A DNA stretch of 64,000 nucleotides from Chloracidobacterium sp. (GCA_016711345.1 JADJTD010000001.1:2356001-2420000); one strand, 5' to 3'. Shown: positions 34,915 through 42,178, numbered from the stretch's first letter. Made by a program: numbers and translations. Notes: generated from the letters alone by a model not told the origin.

Positions 34915-34923
34915 CAGGTGTCC

Positions 34924-34987
34924 GTAGCCCGCACGTGAGTAAGGGCTCTACTGTGTGGCAAGGAGCCCTTGTTTACACGCGGGCTAC
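34924..34987. repeat. Family B palindromic repeat, copy 2
   Basis: 25-bp arms at 34924-34948 (GTAGCCCGCACGTGAGTAAG...) and 34963-34987, mostly complementary, 14-bp loop. It shares AGCCCGCACGT-AGTAAGGGC with copy 1 and fills the gap between the coiled-coil gene and the portal gene. Confidence 0.85.
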
Positions 34988-35016
34988 TGACACGAGCAGA
35001 GTCTAGAGGAACAACT

Positions 35017-36444
35017 ATGAACAAGATAATCGACAAAGCAATAACAAACATTCGCCTCAACGCCGAGCGCTACGCAAAAGCCGGGCGGTATTACAACGGC
35101 CAGCATGACCTGTCGTTTGCCTCTGAGAAGTTTCAGAACACTTTTGGAAGCCTGTTTCGGGAGTTCGCATTGAATCTGTGCCCGGTGATCTGCGATGCGG
35201 TGCGGGACAAGCTGCGTGTGACGGGGTTTAGTGTGGAGGATACGGGCGGAAACGCGACCGTTAGGAAGCGTGCACGTGAAGGGGAAGGCACGCTCGTTCA
35301 CACTCGCGTTTCCGCCCTGGTAGCGAGCCACGCTCGCCGCATTTGGCAGCAGAACCGGATGGGAACGCGGGTTGGTGAGATACATAAGGAAGCACTCATA
35401 TATGGTGATGCATATATGATAGTTTGGCCCGATGAATACGGGGCGGCGACGTTTTATCCGAATAAGGCGGCGAATATAACGGTCGCGATGGATGAGGCTT
35501 CGCCGGGCTCCGTCGCATGGGCCGCGAAGGTCTGGCGGACAGCGGACAAGCATGTCAGGCTCAATCTTTTTTACCCGGACCGTATTGAGAAATTCATTTC
35601 GCGAAAAGAAGTGGAAGGCGGGTTGCCGGATGCGGACGGCTTCGCTCCGCTTACCGCAAGTTCAAACTTAAAAGTTCAAGGTTCAAAGTCCTCAATCGAA
35701 ACTTGGAACCTTGAACTTGGAACATTGAACAGGGAACCGTGGACGGTTCCCAACCCTTACGGCATCGTTCCGGTGTTTCATTTTGCTAATAATGCGGATC
35801 TTGGCGCTTTGGGACGCAGCGAACTTGAATCGGCGATGCCGGTTCAGGATGGGTTGAACAAGTCGGTGCTGGACATGCTCGTGGCGATGGAGTTTGCGGC
35901 GTATCGGCAGCGTTGGGCGGCGGGCATTGAGATCAAGATCGATGAGAACGGCAAGGCGATCGCTCCGTTCAAGGCGGGCATCGACCATATCTGGATCAGC
36001 GAAAATCCGGGCGCTCGGTTTGGCGATTTTGAGGCGACGGAGCTTGAGCAGTTTTTGAAGGTCAAGGACAGCTTTCGAGTCGATATGGCTTCGGTCACAG
36101 GGACGCCGCTGCATTATTTCCTGCAGCACTCAGGCGATTTTCCGAGCGGTGCGAGTTTGAAAAAGGCCGAGACGCGTTTCCTCGCAAAGGTCCGCGACAG
36201 GCACGAGTCTTTCGGACAAGTGTGGGCGGACGCGATGTCGTTCGCACTGATGATCGAAGGCAAGGGAAGCGACACCCGCCTCATCACCGAATGGGAAGAC
36301 CCCGCCCCAATGGCCGAACGCGAGTTCCTCGAAAATATTTTATTAAAGAAGCAGATTGGCCTGCCCGTCGAGCAGGCTTTATTAGAAGCAGGTTACGGCG
36401 CGGCGGATGTGAAGGCGATGGTAAAAGGATCAGGTGTCGAATAA
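35017..36444 (+). CDS. Phage portal protein (SPP1 gp6-like/DUF4055-like)
   Basis: 475 residues from the ATG at 35017 behind AGAGGA; a frame 16 codons longer would start in the palindrome. N-terminus RYAKAGRYYNGQHDLSF, NLCPVICDAVRDKLRVTGF, GDAYMIVWPDEYG and VPVFHFANNADLGALGRSELESAMPVQDGLNKSVLDMLVAMEFAAYRQRWAAGIE match the wing, stem and crown order of gp6-type portals. The late SGDFPSGASLKKAETRFLAKV helix is the family's channel region. Portals form the dodecameric DNA gate at a capsid vertex. About 30 residues near 217-246 come from inserted palindromic DNA. It ends convergent with a minus-strand gene (15-bp overlap). Confidence 0.85.
   Translation: MNKIIDKAITNIRLNAERYAKAGRYYNGQHDLSFASEKFQNTFGSLFREFALNLCPVICDAVRDKLRVTGFSVEDTGGNATVRKRAREGEGTLVHTRVSALVASHARRIWQQNRMGTRVGEIHKEALIYGDAYMIVWPDEYGAATFYPNKAANITVAMDEASPGSVAWAAKVWRTADKHVRLNLFYPDRIEKFISRKEVEGGLPDADGFAPLTASSNLKVQGSKSSIETWNLELGTLNREPWTVPNPYGIVPVFHFANNADLGALGRSELESAMPVQDGLNKSVLDMLVAMEFAAYRQRWAAGIEIKIDENGKAIAPFKAGIDHIWISENPGARFGDFEATELEQFLKVKDSFRVDMASVTGTPLHYFLQHSGDFPSGASLKKAETRFLAKVRDRHESFGQVWADAMSFALMIEGKGSDTRLITEWEDPAPMAEREFLENILLKKQIGLPVEQALLEAGYGAADVKAMVKGSGVE
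35672..35751. repeat. Two palindromes inside the portal gene
   Basis: 18-bp arms AAGTTCAAGGTTCAAAGT (35672-35689) and its complement at 35701-35718 with one mismatch; then GGGAACCGT-GG-ACGGTTCCC (35732-35751), perfect. Both are read in frame as a Ser/Leu/Asn-rich insertion in the portal protein. Confidence 0.88.
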
Positions 36445-36798
36445 AGGAGGTGGTGGCGGAGTCTCGATTTGTTCGGAATTAGGTTTCCTTGCCTTATCGC
36501 GACGCCAAAAGAATATGTATGGCGGAATGGAGAAAATAAGCGCGTTCATAATAAATGAGCCAGTGGCCAACAAGACCTTTTCAAAAGTGAACCCGGGTCT
36601 GTAGAAGTTTGACACCTTCTCAGGGAAGAGATAGCGAAATATAACTGTCGGGAGACGAGTCGCAATATCGAATGGGGGAGCGCTGCCGAACCGATTAATG
36701 TCTCCCTCAGCGTAAAACATAACCAACGCGCCACATATAAACACGTAGATGAGTAAGAGCGGAACTCCTAATGCAAGCGATTTCAGAAATCGTTTCAT
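36430..36798 (-). CDS. Small membrane protein inserted between portal and scaffold genes
   Basis: 122 residues on the opposite strand to the island. Membrane helix 1 (FLKSLALGVPLLLIYVFICGALVMF), a central loop, helix 2 (VLLATGSFIMNALIFSIPPYIFFW) and a Pro-rich tail (ETPPPPPLFDT). The 46-bp gap before the scaffold gene and the 15-bp overlap with the portal end suggest a separately transcribed cargo ('moron') gene. I do not recognise a family. The two clean helices and start MKRF support a real gene. Confidence 0.6.
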   Translation of the reverse strand: MKRFLKSLALGVPLLLIYVFICGALVMFYAEGDINRFGSAPPFDIATRLPTVIFRYLFPEKVSNFYRPGFTFEKVLLATGSFIMNALIFSIPPYIFFWRRDKARKPNSEQIETPPPPPLFDT

Positions 36799-36846
36799 CG
36801 CTTTACGATACCAAAACTGATTACGAAATTTCTAGCTACAATCACT

Positions 36847-37296
36847 ATGAAAAAACAAACAGAAAACACAACACAAAATACACCGTCAACGGATGGTGAT
36901 GGAAAAATCACGCCTGAAGGCGTAACTCTAAACGAGCTTCAGGCAGAGAACGAACAGTTGAAGGCGACGATACGGTTTGGCGAGGCTCACCGGCAGATAA
37001 CGGCCGAGCTGGGACGAGCCGGAGCGAGGTCGCCGGAATTGCTGTTCAATTCGGTCAGGGACGCGCTGCAGTTTGCCGACGACGGCACGCTGATGAACTC
37101 GGCGGCGCTGGTTGGGAAATTAAAGAGCGATCATCCCGAACAATTTGGGAACCCGCACGGAAACGTTCCGTCGATCGACGCCGGTGCAGGGATAGCAGCC
37201 GCTCCGCAATTGACCAAGGACGCTCTTCGCAAGATGAACGCCGCCGAGATCGCCGAGCTAGATTGGAACGATGTCAAGAGAGTTTTGGCAGCGTAA
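36847..37296 (+). CDS. Phage scaffolding-like protein
   Basis: 149 residues, acidic and helical, lying directly before the major coat gene. Thr/Asn-rich start, then TPEGVTLNELQAENEQLKATIRF, a coiled coil, and QITAELGRAGARSPELLFNSVRDAL. The C-terminus is KMNAAEIAELDWNDVKRVLA, a helical end of the kind scaffold proteins use to bind coat. Residues about 20-30 (TPEGVTLN) come from an in-frame family A palindrome. No strong ribosome site precedes the ATG. Function rests on position and build. Confidence 0.65.
   Translation: MKKQTENTTQNTPSTDGDGKITPEGVTLNELQAENEQLKATIRFGEAHRQITAELGRAGARSPELLFNSVRDALQFADDGTLMNSAALVGKLKSDHPEQFGNPHGNVPSIDAGAGIAAAPQLTKDALRKMNAAEIAELDWNDVKRVLAA
36909..36933 (+). repeat. 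Family A palindromic repeat inside the scaffold gene
   Basis: Stem ACGCC, loop TGAA, stem GGCGT, tail AACTCTAAAC. Read in the frame giving T-P-E-G-V-T-L-N, the same frame as the copy in the upstream coiled-coil gene (T-P-K-G-V-T-L-N). Confidence 0.9.
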
Positions 37297-37372
37297 AGAG
37301 TGACGCGTTTACGCGTGATTCTTGCGTTATTTCTATTCAACACAGTTCACGCCTAAAGGCGTAACTCTTAAC
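37297..37372. repeat. Family A palindromic repeats, inverted pair before the coat gene
   Basis: Inverted copy at 37297-37320 directly behind the scaffold stop codon (stem ACGCG/CGCGT) and direct copy at 37348-37372 (stem ACGCC/GGCGT), 16 bp before the coat ATG. The head-to-head arrangement matches that at 33754-33811. Confidence 0.88.
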
Positions 37373-37388
37373 AAAGAAGGAGAAAAAC

Positions 37389-38240
37389 ATGGCTTTAGAT
37401 TTTATACCGACAGTTTGGGCGGCGAGATTGCTTGTCGCATTGGAAAAGGCTCTCATATATGGACAGACGAATGTGTCCAATCGCGATTATGAGGGCGAGA
37501 TACGAAAGGCCGGAAATACGGTCAAGATCGCTTCGGTAGGCGACGTTGCGGTGGACGATTACGTCAAGGACGCCGATATTGGCGATCCGGCATCGTTGAC
37601 CGACACCGAGCAGACGCTGCTTATTAACCAGGCGAAGTACTTTAATTTTTACGTTGACAGCGTTGACCGCGCGCAGCAGAACGTCAATGTGCTCGACGAG
37701 GCGATGCGGCGTGCGTCATGGAGGCTGCGGGATTACGCAGACATTTTTATCGCTGAGGCAATGGAATCGGTCGTGCCTGTGGGCAACACGATCGGTACGA
37801 CCGGCACGCCGAAGATCCCGACCAAGGCCGACGCGTACGAGTATCTTGTTGATCTCGGCGTGCTGCTCGACGAATCGAACACGCCGATCGACGGCAGATT
37901 TGTGGTCGTGCCGGCGTGGTTTCACGGGCTTTTGCTAAAGGACGACCGATTTATACGTTCCGGAACGATGCCTGCGGAGCGCCGTCTGGCAAACGGTTTG
38001 GTTGGCGAGGCCGCGGGCTTTACCATCCTAAAATCGAACAACGTCCCAAACACCACAGGCACGAAATACAAGATCATCGCCGGTCATTCCATAGCAACCG
38101 CTTACGTCGAGCAGATCTTGGATGTGCAGACATACAAGCCCGAAAAGCGTTTCGGCGACGCCGTCAAGGGCCTGCATGTTTACGGCGCAAAGGTCGTGCG
38201 TCCCAATAATCTTGCTCAGTTGATCGCGAGTAAAGCGTAG
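37389..38240 (+). CDS. Phage major coat protein (P22 gp5-like)
   Basis: 283 residues with a strong ribosome site (AAGGAG). The start MALDFIPTVWAARLLVALEKALIY, then GNTVKIASVGDVAVDDYV, LTDTEQTLLINQAKYFNFYVDSVDRAQ and RASWRLRDYADIFIAEAM, is the P22-type HK97-fold coat layout. DGRFVVVPAWFHGLLLKDDRF and the end KPEKRFGDAVKGLHVYGAKVVRP complete it. It is the shell protein of a tailed-phage-type capsid, shorter than P22 gp5 (430) but like the small P22-type coats found in many prophages. Preceded by the scaffold-like gene as expected. Confidence 0.88.
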   Translation: MALDFIPTVWAARLLVALEKALIYGQTNVSNRDYEGEIRKAGNTVKIASVGDVAVDDYVKDADIGDPASLTDTEQTLLINQAKYFNFYVDSVDRAQQNVNVLDEAMRRASWRLRDYADIFIAEAMESVVPVGNTIGTTGTPKIPTKADAYEYLVDLGVLLDESNTPIDGRFVVVPAWFHGLLLKDDRFIRSGTMPAERRLANGLVGEAAGFTILKSNNVPNTTGTKYKIIAGHSIATAYVEQILDVQTYKPEKRFGDAVKGLHVYGAKVVRPNNLAQLIASKA

Positions 38241-38249
38241 TTCAGTCAA

Positions 38250-38306
38250 GAGTCTGGAGTGGAGGGTCTTGAGTCGGAAGCTTTCCGCTCTCTCCGCTCC
38301 AGACTC
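38250..38306. repeat. Family C palindrome between coat and connector genes
   Basis: 15-bp arms GAGTCTGGAGTGGAG (38250-38264) and CTCCGCTCCAGACTC (38292-38306) with one mismatch; a smaller CGGAA-GCT-TTCCG sits in the loop. Further TCCAGA/GACTC words follow up to 38325. Confidence 0.82.
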
Positions 38307-38340
38307 CAGATTCCAGACTTATGACTCAAAACTCACTATT

Positions 38341-38673
38341 ATGGAAACAGCATTAGACAAACTAAAACGAATAACGGCCTGGGACGCAGAGCCGACACTT
38401 TCCGAGGATGATCTCGACGCTATTTTGGCGGTAGCAGCTTTGGTGGATATCGACGGCTTGGTTCCTTCTGACGAGGAATGGAAACCAACCTACGACCTAA
38501 ACGCCGCTGCTGCCTCCGCGTGGCTGGTCAAGGCCGCACGAGCAAGTACTCTAACCGAGGTCGATCCGCCGGAATCGGGCATCTTCACGTCAAAGGTCTT
38601 CGACAACTGCCGAGCAATGGCCAGGATCTACGCCGCGAAAAGGAATGCGTCAATGTCACTAAATACTGGCTAA
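38341..38673 (+). CDS. Small head-tail connector-like protein
   Basis: 110 residues from the ATG at 38341 (METALDKLKRITAWDAEP); a frame 24 codons longer runs through palindrome C and is rejected. Acidic helical protein (LSEDDLDAILAVAALVD; WKPTYDLNAAAASAWLVKAARAS) ending FDNCRAMARIYAAKRNAS. Small helical proteins right after the coat gene are usually head-completion/adaptor proteins (gp15/gp6-like), and the YDLNAAAAxAWxxKA segment is common in them. It is the last phage-type gene. Confidence 0.65.
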   Translation: METALDKLKRITAWDAEPTLSEDDLDAILAVAALVDIDGLVPSDEEWKPTYDLNAAAASAWLVKAARASTLTEVDPPESGIFTSKVFDNCRAMARIYAAKRNASMSLNTG

Positions 38674-38784
38674 ACTTTATATATATGTCTAAGCATATGT
38701 ATTATTTGAGATTTGAACGCTGATCGAGCGGACCAGGCGAATCGGCTCGATCAGCGTTCTATTTCAGGCCCGCCGTGTTAAAAT

Positions 38785-38809
38785 CACGCATAAATGCGTA
38801 ACTCTGAAC
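38785..38809 (+). repeat. Family A palindromic repeat before trmFO
   Basis: Stem ACGCA, loop TAAA, stem TGCGT, tail AACTCTGAAC. It ends 2 bp before the chosen trmFO start and marks the right end of the repeat-dense zone. Confidence 0.88.
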
Positions 38810-38811
38810 AA

Positions 38812-40146
38812 ATGTATGTGATCGGCGGCGGGCTTGCGGGCGTCGAAGCGGCTTGGCAGGCGGCGGAATGCGGCGTTAAGGTGCGGCTTTATGAAATGCG
38901 GCCCGTTTTGCAGACGCCCGCGCATCGGACAGATCAGCTTGCCGAGATCGTCTGCTCAAATTCGCTCAAGACGGATGAGCCTGGATCGGCGCCATATCTA
39001 TTAAAAGAAGAACTGCGACGCGGCGGTTCGTTGGTTTTGGAAGTTGCGGCGGCAACGCGTGTTCCTGCGGGCAATGCTTTGTCGGTTGATCGGATAAAGT
39101 TTGCGGAGATGATAACAGAGCGCATCGAAGCACATCCGAACATCGAGCTAGTTCGCGAGGAAGTTACAACGATCCCTGATGATGGGATAACGATCATCGC
39201 GACCGGGCCGTTGACTTCGGAGGCTTTTACGAAAGAGATCATGCGCTTTACGGGCGACGATCAGCTTTATTTTTATGATGCCATCGCACCTATCGTCGCG
39301 GCGGACTCGATAGATATGTCGATTGCGTTCAAGGCGGCTCGCTACGGCAAGGGCGGCGACGATTACATCAACTGCCCGATGTCGCGTGAGGAGTATCAGG
39401 TATTTTTTGACGCGTTGGTTGAAGCGAAATCTGTTCCGCTAAAACGTTTTGAAGAAACGCACTGGTTTGAAAGCTGTCTTCCTATCGAAGAGATCGCCCG
39501 GCGCGGCGTTGATACTTTGCGTTTTGGCCCGATGAAGCCAAAAGGGTTATACGATCCTCGAACTAATGCTGAGCCGTACGCCTGTGTGCAACTCCGACAG
39601 GAAAACCTGATGGCCGACGCTTATGGATTTGTCGGCTTTCAAAATCACCTGCGTTACGGCGAACAGGAACGCGTGTTAAAGCTGATCCCTGGTTTGCATA
39701 ACGCAGAGTTTCTACAGTTCGGTCAGATACACCGTAATACGTTCATCAACAGCCCGAAAATACTGAACGAAACGCTTGCGACACGCGCCAACCCGCATCT
39801 CTTCTTCGCCGGCCAGATCACCGGTGTTGAAGGCTACGTCGAGTCCGTCGCGACCGGCTGGCTCGCCGGGCTGAACGCCGTGCGAGTGCTTCGTGGTGAG
39901 CCTATGTTGACCGCTCCGACAACCTCGGCCATCGGAGCGCTTTGCCGCTACGTTTCAAACGTGGAGACAAAGAATTTTCAGCCGGTAAACATCACATTCG
40001 GCCTCCTCGAACCGCTGTCCGTCGAACTGCGTAAAAAATATCGCAACAAACGCGAACGGCATATGGTGCAGGTCGAGCGAGCTTTGAAGGATTGGGATGA
40101 ATGGATTGCAAATATGAATATTGAAACTTTGGAGGCAATTGGATGA
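38812..40146 (+). CDS. trmFO: Folate-dependent tRNA (uracil-54-C5) methyltransferase TrmFO
   Basis: 444-residue FAD enzyme that makes ribothymidine at position 54 of tRNA using methylene-tetrahydrofolate and NAD(P)H. N-terminal FAD fingerprint YVIGGGLAGVEAAWQAAECG, LYEMRP, ARLVCSN-type segment (AEIVCSNSLK), EELRRGGS, then NCPMSREEY, RFGPMKPKGL, QLRQENLM and AGQITGVEGYVESVATG: all hallmarks of TrmFO. The start is placed at 38812; the in-frame ATG at 38794 lies inside palindrome A7, so the repeat may have replaced the original upstream region. Its stop overlaps the next start (ATGA). Confidence 0.96.
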   Translation: MYVIGGGLAGVEAAWQAAECGVKVRLYEMRPVLQTPAHRTDQLAEIVCSNSLKTDEPGSAPYLLKEELRRGGSLVLEVAAATRVPAGNALSVDRIKFAEMITERIEAHPNIELVREEVTTIPDDGITIIATGPLTSEAFTKEIMRFTGDDQLYFYDAIAPIVAADSIDMSIAFKAARYGKGGDDYINCPMSREEYQVFFDALVEAKSVPLKRFEETHWFESCLPIEEIARRGVDTLRFGPMKPKGLYDPRTNAEPYACVQLRQENLMADAYGFVGFQNHLRYGEQERVLKLIPGLHNAEFLQFGQIHRNTFINSPKILNETLATRANPHLFFAGQITGVEGYVESVATGWLAGLNAVRVLRGEPMLTAPTTSAIGALCRYVSNVETKNFQPVNITFGLLEPLSVELRKKYRNKRERHMVQVERALKDWDEWIANMNIETLEAIG

Positions 40147-40715
40147 CAACAATAGTAGCAGTAAAAAAGAATGGTTTCGCAGCGATCGCGGCAGACACGC
40201 TTACATCTTGGGGAAATGTTACAGAATCCGCAGTTCACGTTACCAACCACCAGAAGATTGTTGCCTATGAAAGTAATTATTTTGGCATCACCGGTTCGTC
40301 GGCGCTCAAAGTTATATTTGAACATTGGCTTTCTAACACAACAAACAAGCCGAATTTCGATAGTGTTCAGAACATATTCAGCTCATGGTTGGCGTTCCAT
40401 GAGCTATTAAAGAGCGAATATTTCGTTAGAGAATATGAAGATGAAAAAGATCCGTTTGAATCTTCGAGAGTGAATCTTCTGATAGCGAACCCTTACGGCA
40501 TATTTGCTGTCGGTGCTTTGCGAACGGTTATTGAATACAACACCTTTACTGCATTTGGGAGTGGCTTTGACATTTCACTTGGGGCTATGAGGGCACTGTA
40601 TGATAACGAAACTGCAAGCGCCGAATCGATCGCAAAGAGAGCGATCGAGATTGCGGCGGAATTTGATGACGGAACAGGCCTTCCACTGAACTGCTGTACG
40701 GTCAAATTGAAGTAA
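40143..40715 (+). CDS. HslV-like N-terminal-nucleophile hydrolase, no HslU partner
   Basis: 190 residues. The start M-TTIVAVKKNGFAAIAADTLTSWGN aligns with mature HslV (TTIVSVRRNG..IAGDGQATLGN). Thr1 is exposed once Met is removed, Asp17 is in place, and the active-site Lys fits K37 (NHQKIVAY) with a four-residue insertion. The later ITGSSALKVIFEH, FAVGALRTVIEYNTFTAFGSGFD and SAESIAKRAIEIAAEFD match the proteasome-like sandwich fold. It should be a threonine peptidase subunit that self-assembles. No hslU or other AAA gene is nearby, and the length and divergence argue against true HslV. It overlaps trmFO by 4 bp and the transporter start by 1 bp. Confidence 0.8.
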   Translation: MTTIVAVKKNGFAAIAADTLTSWGNVTESAVHVTNHQKIVAYESNYFGITGSSALKVIFEHWLSNTTNKPNFDSVQNIFSSWLAFHELLKSEYFVREYEDEKDPFESSRVNLLIANPYGIFAVGALRTVIEYNTFTAFGSGFDISLGAMRALYDNETASAESIAKRAIEIAAEFDDGTGLPLNCCTVKLK

Positions 40716-41464
40716 TGGAATTTTCGCCTATCCTCATAGTTGCCGCAATCCTCATCGTCGCCGCGATGTATTCGTCGGTGGGGCATGGCGGGGCTTCGGG
40801 GTATTTGGCGGTGATGGCTCTTCTTGGCGTGCTGCCGGAGGTTACGAGGCCGACGGCGCTTGTGCTGAATCTTTTTGTGGCGTCGATCGCGACTTATCAA
40901 TTTTGGCGAGCCGGATATTTTTCGTGGAGAATATTCTGGCCGTTTGCGGCGGCTTCGATACCGGCTGCGTTTATCGGTGGGATGATAAGCTTGCCGACCA
41001 ACGTTTACAAGATCATGCTCGGCGTGGTGCTGATGCTAGCGGCACTGAGGCTCGCGTGGAAGCTTAAGGCAGGCGTAGAAGCAAAACAGCCGAACATCCT
41101 GATCGCCCTCGCTATCGGAGCGGTGATCGGTCTTTTGTCAGGGCTTGTGGGGGTTGGCGGAGGCATTTTTTTAACACCGGTGCTGTTATTGGCGAACTGG
41201 TCCGAGACAAAGACCGCGTCAGGCGTTTCGGCGGCTTTCATACTTGTGAATTCCGCTTCGGGGCTTTTAGGTAATGCGCTTCTAGGCAAAGGAGCGCCGC
41301 TTTCGTCATTGCCAACCAACGTATGGTTCTGGATCGGCGCGGCGGTGATCGGCGGATTGCTTGGCTCAACATTAGGCTCGAAAAAGTTTGATTCATTAAC
41401 GATGCGAAGAGTGCTGGCCGCAGTGCTTTTGTTCGCCGGCGTCAAACTTGTCTTTTTTGTGTAG
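40715..41464 (+). CDS. TSUP-family (TauE/SafE) membrane transporter
   Basis: 249 residues, about eight membrane helices in two repeats. Characteristic SSVGHGGASGYLAVMAL and PTALVLNLFVASIATYQFWRAGYF, then the second half GLLSGLVGVGGGIFLTPVLLL and ASGVSAAFILVNSASGLLG. The family exports sulfite, sulfoacetate and related anions or moves other sulfur compounds; the ligand is not evident. Start codon overlaps the HslV-like stop by one base, and the next gene follows without a gap. Confidence 0.9.
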   Translation: MEFSPILIVAAILIVAAMYSSVGHGGASGYLAVMALLGVLPEVTRPTALVLNLFVASIATYQFWRAGYFSWRIFWPFAAASIPAAFIGGMISLPTNVYKIMLGVVLMLAALRLAWKLKAGVEAKQPNILIALAIGAVIGLLSGLVGVGGGIFLTPVLLLANWSETKTASGVSAAFILVNSASGLLGNALLGKGAPLSSLPTNVWFWIGAAVIGGLLGSTLGSKKFDSLTMRRVLAAVLLFAGVKLVFFV

Positions 41465-42178
41465 ATGCAAGCCAACGATCTAAAAGAACAATTCGATACG
41501 AAAGGATTTTTAGTAATTCCGGACGTATTAGACCATGAAACCGTTGCCGAGTTAAAAGAAACTCTGTCAAGAGTGTCGTTAAACGCGTCAGTGAAACATC
41601 GTAAAGGTTCTGTTTTTGGTGTTCGCAATTTGTTGGGTTTAGTTCCAGAGCTTGCGAAATTTGTAAAGGGAGAAATTATCCAAAATCTTGCGACTACGCT
41701 TTTGGGGGACGAACCCAAAATTGCACGTTCGATATACTTTGATAAAACCGCGAATGCAAATTGGAAGGTTCCTTGGCATCAGGATCTGACTATCGCCGTC
41801 AAAGACAAACGTGAGGTTCCGGGTTTTGGCCCGTGGACCAAAAAAGCCAATGTCTGGCATGTTCAGCCGTCGATCGATTTCTTACATCCGATGGTGACGC
41901 TTCGATTTCATCTGGATGACACTGACGAAACTAACGGTGCCCTCAAGGTCATTCCGGGCTCGCAAACTAAAGGGCGGTTGTCTGCTAAAGAAATTCAAGC
42001 AATTCGAAAAGGAAACGAATTTGTCATTTGCAGCGTCAAATCAGGCGATTGTCTTGCGATGCATCCTTTGCTGCTGCATTCGTCAACAGTTAGCTTGCAG
42101 CCGCGGCACAGACGGATCATTCATCTTGAGTTTTCGTCGGCTAAATTGCCAGATGGGTTGGAATGGTATGAGATTTAA
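41465..42178 (+). CDS. Phytanoyl-CoA dioxygenase (PhyH) family protein
   Basis: 237-residue Fe(II)/2-oxoglutarate oxygenase. Start FDTKGFLVIPDVLDHETVAELK is the usual PhyH opening; metal ligands WHQD (His, Asp) and LLLHSS (distal His); 2OG-binding Arg in RHRRIIHLEF. TLRFHLDDTDETNGALKVIPGSQ is the typical core strand. Members hydroxylate lipids or small metabolites, and the substrate is unknown. It starts directly behind the transporter stop and overlaps the next gene by 11 bp. Confidence 0.88.
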   Translation: MQANDLKEQFDTKGFLVIPDVLDHETVAELKETLSRVSLNASVKHRKGSVFGVRNLLGLVPELAKFVKGEIIQNLATTLLGDEPKIARSIYFDKTANANWKVPWHQDLTIAVKDKREVPGFGPWTKKANVWHVQPSIDFLHPMVTLRFHLDDTDETNGALKVIPGSQTKGRLSAKEIQAIRKGNEFVICSVKSGDCLAMHPLLLHSSTVSLQPRHRRIIHLEFSSAKLPDGLEWYEI

